From: Janibacter terrae NBRC 107853
Lineage (GTDB): Bacteria; Actinomycetota; Actinomycetes; Actinomycetales; Dermatophilaceae
Assembly (NCBI RefSeq): GCF_001591405.1
Contig: NZ_BCUV01000003.1
Location: forward strand, 1-64,000
Direction of reading: 5' to 3'
DNA: 64,000 nt
The notes beneath the pieces are model-generated. The model was not told the DNA's origin and did no database searches. It saw only the letters and a list, made by a program, of their open reading frames with translations. Shown in pieces: positions 25,821-33,896 of the stretch. Position 1 is the stretch's first letter. Every line of letters starts with the position of its first letter. The position numbers were made by a program, and so were the translations under genes.

Positions 25821-26563
25821 CGGGGGGCTCCTACGGGGATGGTCGCGCCGAGGTGGGACGCGGCGGGAGGCGAGGGACGAAGGGGGCCGGCCAGGTGCTC
25901 GTCGAGCGCCGGGTCCTGCGCGTAGGGGGCGGTGTCGATGCCGACGTCCTCCTGCGGCGGGCCCTCGGCGATGAGGCGGCCGAGCGCCTCCTCGTCGTCG
26001 CCCCGCAGCCGGGGGAGGGTGGCGCGCAGCGCCCGGACGGCGGGCAGCCACGGGGACTGCTTGCCGGTGAGGGCGGTGTGCAGCAGCTCGATCCCGACGC
26101 GGTGGTCGTTGAGCAGCCGCCACGCCGTGTCCGGGTCGCAGGTGGCACCGAACTCGAGCAGGACGCACAGGTGGTCGGGCAGCTCGGCGTCCTCGTCGTC
26201 CAGCTGCACCCCGGCGGCCCGGTAGGCCTGCTTGAACTGCACGAGCGCGACCCCCCGCTTCCGGGTGTCACCGTGCAGGAAGTAGGTCAGGTGCAGCGCG
26301 CACCGACGGGTCACGTCGAAGGTGTCGACGTACTGCGCCTGCAGGTCGGTCAGGTCGGTGCGCTCGATGTGGTCGAGGAGGTCGACGAGGGGCTCGCCGA
26401 CCGTGGCCGGCAGCCCCTGCGCGCTCTGGCGCAGGACGGGGACGAGCGCGACGAGACGCTCGTCGGGGTAGTCGAGGAGCAGCGAGATCACCTGCCAGGC
26501 GTCGGCGAGGGCCCGTCCCTGCACGGCGGGCTCGCTCCTGCGGTGGCGTCGCCAGGGCATCAT
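25817..26563 (-). CDS. narJ: Nitrate reductase molybdenum cofactor assembly chaperone NarJ
   Basis: NarJ is a cytoplasmic TorD/NarJ-type chaperone that holds NarG until its cofactor is loaded. It has LLDYPDERL near the start and YVDTFDVTRRCALHLTYF near residue 80, the conserved NarJ signature, then GDTRKRG. At 248 residues it is slightly long because of a Pro/Ala/Gly-rich C-terminal tail. It overlaps narH and narI by 4 bp each. Confidence 0.93.
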   Translation of the reverse strand: MMPWRRHRRSEPAVQGRALADAWQVISLLLDYPDERLVALVPVLRQSAQGLPATVGEPLVDLLDHIERTDLTDLQAQYVDTFDVTRRCALHLTYFLHGDTRKRGVALVQFKQAYRAAGVQLDDEDAELPDHLCVLLEFGATCDPDTAWRLLNDHRVGIELLHTALTGKQSPWLPAVRALRATLPRLRGDDEEALGRLIAEGPPQEDVGIDTAPYAQDPALDEHLAGPLRPSPPAASHLGATIPVGAPR

Positions 26564-28227
26564 GGCCGGTCACCGCGCGACTGGTCCGGGAAGAGCCCCT
26601 CTGGGGTGCCCTTGCCGTCCCAGTTGAGCAGGTTGACCCGGCCGGTCTTCGTGCCACCCGCGACGAGCTGGTCGGAGGTCTGCCGCTCCTGCAGCATCTG
26701 GAAGTTCTCCACCGCCACCGGGGTGAGGGCACCACGGCCGGACCCCTCGCCGAAGGGGCCGGACAGGTCGATCTCCTCGTCGTAGCCGGAGACGGCGCAG
26801 TCCGTGGCGAGCTCCTCGAGCCCGTGGGCCTGCTCGCCGTGGGCGGTGGGGATCACGTAGCGCTCGTCGTACTTGGCCAGGGCGAGCAGGCGGTACATGT
26901 CGTACATCGCCTCCTCCTCCATGCCGACGGCCTCCGGGATCTCCGCCCGGGGGTCGCGGCCGAGGTTGATGTCGCGCATGTAGCTGCGCATGGCGGCGAG
27001 CTTCTTGAGCACCTCGTCGACCGGCCGGACGTCGCCGGCGGTGAAGAGGTTGGCGAGGTACTCGACCGGGATGCGCAGGGTGTCGATGGCCGCGAAGAGG
27101 TTGTCCTTGTCCTCGCCGTCGTACCCGGTGTCCTTGATGACGTCGACGACCGGCGACAGCGGCGGGATGTACCAGACCATCGGCATGGTGCGGTACTCCG
27201 GGTGCAGGGGGAGCGCCACCTTGTAGTCCATGATCAACCGGCGCACCGGCGAGGCCTTGGCGGCCTCGACCCAGTCACCGGGGATGCCGGCCTGCTCTGC
27301 GGCCCGCTGCACCTGCGGGTCGAAGGGGTCGAGGAAGACCGAGCGCTGGGCCTCGTAGAGGTCGTGGTCGTCCTCCACCGAGGCCGCGTCGAGGACCCGG
27401 TCGGCGTCGTAGAGCATGATCCCGATGTAGCGCAGGCGTCCCACGCAGGTCTCGGCGCAGACCGTCGGGATGCCCACCTCGACCCGCGGGTAGCAGAAGG
27501 TGCACTTCTCCGCCTTGCCGGTCTTGTGGTTGAAGTAGACCTTCTTGTAGGGGCACCCGGTGACGCACATGCGCCAGCCGCGGCACTGGTCCTGGTCGAC
27601 GAGGACGATGCCGTCCTCCTCGCGCTTGTAGATCGCGCCGGAGGGGCAGGAGGCCGCGCAGCTGGGGTTGAGGCAGTGCTCGCAGATGCGCGGCAGGTAG
27701 AACATGAAGGTCTGGTCGAACTCGAACTTCACCTTGTCCTCGATGCCCTTGAGCATCGGGTCCTTGACGGCGTGCTCGAGGCTCCCGCCCAGGTCGTCGT
27801 CCCAGTTGGCCGACCACGACACGTTCATCTTCTTGCCGGAGATCAGCGAGTAGGGGCGCGCGACGGGGAAGTGCTTCTGGGCCGGGGCGTTGAGCAGGGT
27901 CTCGTAGTCGTAGGTCCACGGCTCGTAGTAGTCGTGGATGCTCGGCATCTTGGGGTTGGAGAAGATGTTGAGCAGCTTGTTGATCCGTCCCCCCGCCCGC
28001 AGCTTGAGGCGACCGTTGGCGGCGCGCTCCCAGCCCCCCTTCCACTCCTCCTGGTCCTCGTAGCCGCGCGGGTAGCCCAGACCCGGGCGGGTCTCGACGT
28101 TGTTGAACCACACGTACTCGGTGCCCGAGCGGTTGGTCCACGCCTGCTTGCAGGTGACCGAGCAGGTGTGGCACCCGATGCACTTGTCGAGGTTCATGAC
28201 CATCGCCATCTGTGCCATGACGCGCAT
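26560..28227 (-). CDS. narH: Respiratory nitrate reductase beta subunit NarH
   Basis: This iron-sulfur electron-transfer subunit lies between NarI and NarG. Four Cys clusters are visible: CIGCHTCSVTC at residues 16-26, CEHCLNPSCAASCPSG, CRGWRMCVTGCPYKK (the Trp in place of a Cys marks the [3Fe-4S] centre) and CTFCYPRV...CAETC. At 555 residues it is longer than E. coli NarH, with the extra length at the C-terminus. The ATG at 28227 overlaps the narG stop by one base (TGATG); the large upstream frame extension is narG antisense-free shadow and is discarded. Confidence 0.96.
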   Translation of the reverse strand: MRVMAQMAMVMNLDKCIGCHTCSVTCKQAWTNRSGTEYVWFNNVETRPGLGYPRGYEDQEEWKGGWERAANGRLKLRAGGRINKLLNIFSNPKMPSIHDYYEPWTYDYETLLNAPAQKHFPVARPYSLISGKKMNVSWSANWDDDLGGSLEHAVKDPMLKGIEDKVKFEFDQTFMFYLPRICEHCLNPSCAASCPSGAIYKREEDGIVLVDQDQCRGWRMCVTGCPYKKVYFNHKTGKAEKCTFCYPRVEVGIPTVCAETCVGRLRYIGIMLYDADRVLDAASVEDDHDLYEAQRSVFLDPFDPQVQRAAEQAGIPGDWVEAAKASPVRRLIMDYKVALPLHPEYRTMPMVWYIPPLSPVVDVIKDTGYDGEDKDNLFAAIDTLRIPVEYLANLFTAGDVRPVDEVLKKLAAMRSYMRDINLGRDPRAEIPEAVGMEEEAMYDMYRLLALAKYDERYVIPTAHGEQAHGLEELATDCAVSGYDEEIDLSGPFGEGSGRGALTPVAVENFQMLQERQTSDQLVAGGTKTGRVNLLNWDGKGTPEGLFPDQSRGDRP

Positions 28228-31200
28228 CAGTACTGGACCTCCTGGTTGGTGCGACGACGGATCATCGTGACCTCGTCGCGGTTGTTGCCCGTGGGCCCGA
28301 TGTAGTTGAAGAAGTAGGACAGCTGGGCGTAGCCGCCGATGATGTGGCTCGGCTTGAGCAGGATCCGGGTCAGGCTGTTGTGGATGCCGCCCCGTCGCTG
28401 GTCGGTCTCGGTGAGCGGCACGTCGATCAGCCGGTCCTGCGCGTGGTGCATGAAGACGGTGCCCTCGGGCATGCGGTGGCTGACCACCGCGCGTGCCGCG
28501 ACGACGCCGTTGCGGTTGACCGCCTCGATCCAGTCGTTGTCCTTGACGCCGATCTTGGCGGCGTCGACGTCGGACATCCACACGGTCTGCCCGCCGCGGC
28601 TGAGGCTGAGCATGAAGAGGTTGTCCTGGTACTCCGAGTGGATGGACCACTTGTTGTGCGGGGTCAGGTACCGCACGCTCACCCCGAGCTCGGTCTGCTC
28701 GCCGATCGGTGTCTCCCCGAACAGGCGGGTCATGTTGAGCGGTGGTCGGTACGTGGGCAGCCCCTCGCCCATGCCGAGCATCCAGTCGTGGTCGACGAAG
28801 AACTGCTGGCGTCCGGTGAGGGTGTGGAAGGGCTTGTGCCGCTCGATGTTGATGGTGAAGGGGGCATAGCGCCGGCCCCCGGACTCGCTGCCGGACCACT
28901 CGGGGGAGGTGATGACCGGCACGGGCGCCGCCTGGGTGTCGGCGAAGGTGATCAGCTTGCCCTCGTGCTCGGCGGCCAGGTCGTGCAGCCGGGTGCCGGT
29001 GCGCTTCTCGAGCGCCTTGAAACCCTGGGTCGACAGGTGGCCGTTGGTCGTGCCCGACAGGTGCATGATCGCCTCGGCGACGTGGATGTCGGTCTCGAGC
29101 CGGGGGCGGCCGTCGCCGGCGCCGCCGTGGACCGTGCCGTTGCGCTGGCGCAGCAGGTCGATCTCGCGCGAGGGGTCGTAGGGCACCCCCTTCGTGACCA
29201 TGCCGACCGTGTCGAGGAGCGGACCGATCGAGGTCATCTTGTCGTACACCGCGGTGTAGTCGCGGGTCACCTCGGCCAGGACCGGCAGGGTCTTGCCGGG
29301 GACCGCCTCGCACTCTCCCTTCGCCCAGTCCAGGACGCGCCCGTGGACGGTCGCCATGGCCTCGGGGGTGTCGTGCCACAGGGGCTTGGCGACGACGTCG
29401 GTGCGGGTGCCGAGGTGGTCGGCCGCGAGCTCGGAGAAGCGCTTGGCGATGACCTTCCACGTGTCCCAGTCGTTCTTGGACTGCCACGGCGGCGCGATCG
29501 CCGGGTTGAAGGAGTGGATGAAGGGGTGCATGTCGGTGGTGTTGATGTCGTGCTTCTCGTACCAGGTGGCCGCCGGCAGGACGACGTCCGACAGCAGCGT
29601 CGAGCTCGTCATGCGGAAGTCGAGGGTGACGAGCAGGTCGAGCTTGCCCTCCGGTGCCTCGTCGGCCCAGACGACGTCCTGCGGCCGGTGCGCCTCGTCG
29701 GCCTCACGCGCCTTGACGGCGTTGTCCGTGCCGAGCAGGTGCCGCAGGAAGTACTCGTTGCCCTTGGCCGAGCTGCCGAAGAGGTTGGCCCGCCACAGCG
29801 ACAGGATCCGCGGGTGGTTGTCCTCCGCCTCGGGGTCCTCGATCGCGAAGCGCAGGCTGCCCTCGGTGAGGGAGCGCGCCACGTACTCGCCGACGGGGAC
29901 ACCGGCCTCCTTGGCCTCGTCGGCGACGACGAGCGAGCTGCGGTCGAACTGCGGGTAGCTCGGGGTCCACCCCAGCCGCACCGACTGGGCGAGCAGGTCC
30001 ATCGTCGTGCGTCCGGCGAAGGTGCCCGTGCTGCCGTTGACCTCGTCGGCGTCGAAGGTGTCGTAGCGGTACTGGCTCGTGTTGACGTACCAGTACGCCG
30101 TCTGGTTCATGTGCCGTGGCGGGCGGACCCAGTCCAGCGCGAAGGCCATGTGCTGGAAGCCCATGAGCGGGCGCACCTTCTCCTGGCCGACGTAGTGGGC
30201 CCAGCCGCCGCCGTTGCGTCCCTGGCAGCCGGTGATCGTCGTCAGGACGAGCATCGCCCGGTAGATCTGGTCGGAGTGGTACCAGTGGTTGGTGCCGGCG
30301 CCCATGAGGATCATCCCGCGGCCGGTCGTGTCGATGGCGTTGTCCGCCCACTCGCGCGACAGGCGCACGATCTGCTCGACGGGCACACCGGTGATCTCGG
30401 CGCCCCACGCCGGGGTGGCGGGGACGCTCGGGTCCTCGTAGCCCGTGGGCCAGGCGCCGGGCAGACCCTCGCGGGCGACGCCGTAGTGGGCCAGCATCAG
30501 GTCGAGGACGGTCGTCACGAGGTGGTCGCCGACGCGGCGCACCGGGACGCCGCGTCGCTCGGTGCCCATCTCGCCGTCGAGGTTGTCGAAGCGCGGCAGC
30601 TCGACCTCCACCGACTGCGCCTCGCCGTAGAGGCTCAGGCGCGGGCGCACGTCGCCGAGCTCGAGGTTCCAGCGGCCCAGGCCCTCGTCACCGAAGCGGT
30701 GGCCGATGGAGCCGTTGGGGATCACGACCTCGTCGCTCACCTCGTCGATGACCGCGGTCTTCCACATCGCGTTCTGCGAGGTCTGCTCCGGGTTGTCGAA
30801 GTCGCCGGCGACGAGGAACTTCGAGGGGGCGTACCCCCCTTCGCTCGTGGGCTCGAGGGTGACGAGGTAGGGCAGGTCGGTGTACTGCCGGTTGTAGTCG
30901 GTGAAGAAGTCGACCTGCCGGTCGACGAAGTACTCCTTGAGCAGCACGTGGCCCATCGCCATGGCCAGCGCCCCGTCCGTGCCGGGCGCCGCGGCGACCC
31001 ACTCGTCGGCGAACTTCACGTTCTCCGCGTAGTCGGGGGCGACGGCGATGACCTTCTGCCCCCGGTAGCGGGCCTCGGTCATCCAGTGGGCGTCGGGGGT
31101 GCGGGTGAGCGGGACGTTGGAGCCCCACATGATGAGGTAGGCCGCGTCCCACCAGTCGCCCGACTCGGGGACATCGGTCTGGTCTCCGAACATCTGCGGC

Positions 31201-31949
31201 GAGGCATTGGGCAGGTCGGCGTACCAGTCGTAGAAGGAGAGCATCGGTGCGCCGATGAGCTCGTTGAAGCGGGCGCCGGAGACGTAGCTGACCTGCGACA
31301 TCGCGGGGATCGGGGAGAAGCCGGCGATGCGGTCCGGGCCCCACCGCTTGATCGTGTAGACATAGGCGGCCGAGACCATGTCGACCACCTCCTCCCACGT
31401 GGCGCGGACGAGCCCGCCCTTGCCACGGCCGCTCTTGTAGGTGCGGGTCAGCTCGGGGTCCTGCACGATCGAGCCCCAGGCGACGACGGGGTCGCCGTAG
31501 CGCTCCTTGGCCTCGCGGAACATCTGGAGCAGGGTGCCGCGGACGTAGGGGTAGCGCACGCGGGTGGGTGAGTAGGTGTACCAGGAGAAGGCGGCACCTC
31601 GGGGGCAGCCTCGCGGCTCGTACTCGGGACGGTCGCCGCCGGTGCTCGGGTAGTCGGTCTGCTGCGCCTCCCACGTGATGATCCCGTCCTTGACGTAGAT
31701 CTTCCACGAGCACGACCCGGTGCAGTTGACGCCGTGCGTCGAGCGCACGACCTTGTCGTGGCTCCAGCGGTCGCGGTAGAAGGCGTCGCCGCTGCGTCCG
31801 CCCTCGACGAACATCGCCCGGTGGTCCTGCGAGATCCCCGCCCGGGTGAAGAAGCGCCGGGTGCCGACGAGCGCCTCGGACAGCGGCCCGTCGAGCCCGG
31901 CGGAGCGGGGGAGGTCGGTGGTGGGTCCACCGGTGGGCGAAGGGGTCAT
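28227..31949 (-). CDS. narG: Respiratory nitrate reductase alpha subunit NarG
   Basis: This is the molybdenum bis-MGD catalytic subunit that reduces nitrate on the cytoplasmic side. At 1240 residues it is full length. The FS0 [4Fe-4S] ligands are His72, Cys76, Cys80 and Cys115 (THGVNCTGSC, EPRGC). The Mo-ligand aspartate is Asp245 in DWYADLPNASPQ (Asp222 of E. coli, from memory). There is no twin-arginine signal, so it is the cytoplasm-facing type. The ATG at 31949 follows GAGGAGG and overlaps the regulator stop by 4 bp. It appears intact. Confidence 0.97.
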   Translation of the reverse strand: MTPSPTGGPTTDLPRSAGLDGPLSEALVGTRRFFTRAGISQDHRAMFVEGGRSGDAFYRDRWSHDKVVRSTHGVNCTGSCSWKIYVKDGIITWEAQQTDYPSTGGDRPEYEPRGCPRGAAFSWYTYSPTRVRYPYVRGTLLQMFREAKERYGDPVVAWGSIVQDPELTRTYKSGRGKGGLVRATWEEVVDMVSAAYVYTIKRWGPDRIAGFSPIPAMSQVSYVSGARFNELIGAPMLSFYDWYADLPNASPQMFGDQTDVPESGDWWDAAYLIMWGSNVPLTRTPDAHWMTEARYRGQKVIAVAPDYAENVKFADEWVAAAPGTDGALAMAMGHVLLKEYFVDRQVDFFTDYNRQYTDLPYLVTLEPTSEGGYAPSKFLVAGDFDNPEQTSQNAMWKTAVIDEVSDEVVIPNGSIGHRFGDEGLGRWNLELGDVRPRLSLYGEAQSVEVELPRFDNLDGEMGTERRGVPVRRVGDHLVTTVLDLMLAHYGVAREGLPGAWPTGYEDPSVPATPAWGAEITGVPVEQIVRLSREWADNAIDTTGRGMILMGAGTNHWYHSDQIYRAMLVLTTITGCQGRNGGGWAHYVGQEKVRPLMGFQHMAFALDWVRPPRHMNQTAYWYVNTSQYRYDTFDADEVNGSTGTFAGRTTMDLLAQSVRLGWTPSYPQFDRSSLVVADEAKEAGVPVGEYVARSLTEGSLRFAIEDPEAEDNHPRILSLWRANLFGSSAKGNEYFLRHLLGTDNAVKAREADEAHRPQDVVWADEAPEGKLDLLVTLDFRMTSSTLLSDVVLPAATWYEKHDINTTDMHPFIHSFNPAIAPPWQSKNDWDTWKVIAKRFSELAADHLGTRTDVVAKPLWHDTPEAMATVHGRVLDWAKGECEAVPGKTLPVLAEVTRDYTAVYDKMTSIGPLLDTVGMVTKGVPYDPSREIDLLRQRNGTVHGGAGDGRPRLETDIHVAEAIMHLSGTTNGHLSTQGFKALEKRTGTRLHDLAAEHEGKLITFADTQAAPVPVITSPEWSGSESGGRRYAPFTINIERHKPFHTLTGRQQFFVDHDWMLGMGEGLPTYRPPLNMTRLFGETPIGEQTELGVSVRYLTPHNKWSIHSEYQDNLFMLSLSRGGQTVWMSDVDAAKIGVKDNDWIEAVNRNGVVAARAVVSHRMPEGTVFMHHAQDRLIDVPLTETDQRRGGIHNSLTRILLKPSHIIGGYAQLSYFFNYIGPTGNNRDEVTMIRRRTNQEVQY

Positions 31950-32743
31950 GCGGTGCCTCCTCGAGGGGCGAACGGGGTCCGGGTGGTCACGTGGGCGGTG
32001 CAGCGGGTGGGGGTGGCGAAGGGGGTGAGCTCGAGCTCGGCACCGGGCTCACCGAGGACCTCGAGCGTGCCGCGCATGAGCCCGCGGTGGACCGCGCACA
32101 CGACCTCGGGCCGGCTGCGGGCGAGCTCGATGAAGGGGCAGCCGATGATGTCGATGTCGGCGGTGCGGCCCTCGGCGCTCGTGCGCAGGTCCGGGGTGTA
32201 GCCCCAGTCGCGCAGGACGTCGATCATCCGGCCGACCGTGGCCAGCCAGGCGCCGGGGGAGGTGGCCGGCCCGGTGGGCGGACGGTCGCCGAGCAGCCGG
32301 GCGGCGTGCTCGTGGGCCCAGGCCGCGCCGGCCTGCTCCGGGGTGAGCGGGCTGCCGTCCACGGTCCGCGCCGTGAAGGTCTCCGCGAGGAGCTCCGCGA
32401 GCCGGACGAAGGCCTCGTCGCGCTGCGGCGCCGGCAGGCCCTCGCGGGCGATGGCGTACTTCTTGCGCGGGCGTCCGACGCCGCGGGTGCGCACGGAGTG
32501 GGTGGTCAGCAGTCCGCCCGCCACGAGCCGCTCCAGGTGGAAGCGGACGGTGGTCACGTGGAGCCCGGCGAGCTCGCCCAGCTCCTGTGCGGTCAGGCCC
32601 TCTTCCCGCCGCCCCGCTGGCAGGGCGGCCAGGGTCTCGACGAGGTCGCGACGCACGGTCGAGTCCAGCAGGTCGCTCCTGCCGTCGGCCTCCTGCGGGG
32701 CCACGGTGCTACGGCGTCCGGGCTGCGCCGGTGTGCTCGTCAC
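31946..32743 (-). CDS. HTH regulator with three C-terminal cysteines (SufR-like), first gene of the nar unit
   Basis: This 265-residue protein has a winged helix-turn-helix at residues ~50-95 (LTAQELGELAGLHVTTVRFHL, in part; then GVGRPRKKYAIA). The C-terminal part holds exactly three cysteines, Cys202 (IIGCPF), Cys216 and Cys248 (TRCTAHV), plus His219 in VVCAVHRGL. This layout resembles SufR-type regulators that bind an Fe-S cluster. Its gene overlaps narG by 4 bp, so it is co-transcribed and probably autoregulates the operon in response to oxygen, NO or Fe-S status. The sensing role is inference; the HTH is clear. The GTG at 32743 is the start. Confidence 0.75.
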   Translation of the reverse strand: MTSTPAQPGRRSTVAPQEADGRSDLLDSTVRRDLVETLAALPAGRREEGLTAQELGELAGLHVTTVRFHLERLVAGGLLTTHSVRTRGVGRPRKKYAIAREGLPAPQRDEAFVRLAELLAETFTARTVDGSPLTPEQAGAAWAHEHAARLLGDRPPTGPATSPGAWLATVGRMIDVLRDWGYTPDLRTSAEGRTADIDIIGCPFIELARSRPEVVCAVHRGLMRGTLEVLGEPGAELELTPFATPTRCTAHVTTRTPFAPRGGTA

Positions 32744-32873
32744 AGTCCGGAGTCTGCCAGATAAAAATGATTGGCACGAGGTGGACGCGGGCGCGGCATC
32801 GGCTGTGAATTGGGCAACAGGACGATGTCGTAGAACATTGGATCATCCGGGGACGCGAATTTAGAGGAAGGGC
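32744..32873 (-). promoter_or_regulatory. AT-richer upstream region of the regulator-narGHJI unit
   Basis: This 130-nt gap is noticeably AT-richer than its surroundings (minus-strand AATCATTTTTATCT about 20-33 nt before the GTG). It contains an inverted repeat ATGT-N6-ACAT at 32826-32839 and TTGGGCAA at 32811-32818. It should hold the promoter and any operator of the nitrate reductase unit. No exact FNR/NarL consensus is present. Confidence 0.4.
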
Positions 32874-33836
32874 TCAGGCAGTGCCGTCGGCCCGGGGCGG
32901 CTTGATCCGCACCATCGCCTCCTGGGCGATGGTCGCGACGAGCGCCCCGTCCTCGTTGAAGACCTTGCCGACCATGAGACCGCGGCCGGAGCGGGTCGAC
33001 GGGGACTCCTGGTCGTACAGCAACCAGGCACCCGGGTCGACCGGTCGGTGAAACCAGATGGTGTGGTCGATCGTCGCGGCGGTCAGCCCGGGCTCCGCCC
33101 AGGTCAGCCCGTGGGCACGCAGCATGGTGTCGATGGGGGTGTAGTCGGAGGCGAAGGCGAGCACGGCGCAGCGGGTCAGCTGGTCGTGGGGCAGCTGGGC
33201 GACGGTGCGGAACCACACCCGCTGACGGCCCTCGTGGTCGGGTGCGGGGACGACCGTCACGTCGCCGTCGACGTAGCGGTGGTCGACGGGCCGGCTGGCG
33301 ATGTACTCCGCACGGGGGTGGTCGACCTGCGCGAACGCGTCCGCGACCGACTCGAGGTCCTCGGGGTAGGGCACCTCGGGCATCGGCAGGTGGTGGTCCA
33401 ACCCGTCGGAGGGGTCCTGGAAGGAGGCGGTCATCGACAGGATGGGTCGTCCGTGCTGCAGGGCGTGGACCCGCCGGGTGGAGAAGGACCGGCCGTCCCG
33501 CATGCGCTCGACGGCGAAGCGGATCGGCAGGCTGGAGTCGCCCGGCCGCATGAAGTACGCGTGGAGGGAGTGCGGCATGCGGTGCGGCATCTCGGGCAGG
33601 ACCGTGCGTCCGGCCGCGACGAGCGCCTGCGCGAGGACCTGGCCGCCGAAGACCCGGCCGTGGGGCATCGCGATGCTCTCGCCCTCGAAGACGTCGGCGG
33701 CGCTCGCGCCGAGCTCGCCCACCCCTTCGGGACCCTCGACCCGGATCGTCGCGTGCCCGACCTCCTCGAGGTCCAGGGCCGCCAGGGCCGTGCTCAGCGC
33801 GATGCGCTGTGCCTGCTCGATCGACTCTGCGGTCAT
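32874..33836 (-). CDS. tesB: Acyl-CoA thioesterase II (TesB-like)
   Basis: This double hot-dog thioesterase of 320 residues hydrolyses medium- and long-chain acyl-CoA. The family pattern is clear: GRVFGGQVLAQAL, HSLHAYFMRPGD, and in the second half FASDYTPIDTML (catalytic Asp), DHTIWFHRP and QEAMVRI (catalytic Gln). The ATG at 33836 has GAGGAG upstream, and TAGAGT about 37 nt further up is a possible -10. It lies 60 nt downstream of recQ on the same strand. Confidence 0.93.
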   Translation of the reverse strand: MTAESIEQAQRIALSTALAALDLEEVGHATIRVEGPEGVGELGASAADVFEGESIAMPHGRVFGGQVLAQALVAAGRTVLPEMPHRMPHSLHAYFMRPGDSSLPIRFAVERMRDGRSFSTRRVHALQHGRPILSMTASFQDPSDGLDHHLPMPEVPYPEDLESVADAFAQVDHPRAEYIASRPVDHRYVDGDVTVVPAPDHEGRQRVWFRTVAQLPHDQLTRCAVLAFASDYTPIDTMLRAHGLTWAEPGLTAATIDHTIWFHRPVDPGAWLLYDQESPSTRSGRGLMVGKVFNEDGALVATIAQEAMVRIKPPRADGTA

Positions 33837-33896
33837 GGGGCTCCTCGACTGGTGGTCAACGACGTGACTCTAGGCGACGACGCGGGGAACGTGTCG

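Noticed and set aside
28344-31571. 1075-codon plus-strand open frame antisense to narG
   Set aside because: It is a GC-rich shadow of narG with Arg/Val/Gly/Asp-biased composition and no recognisable domain; narG itself is full length with all cluster ligands.
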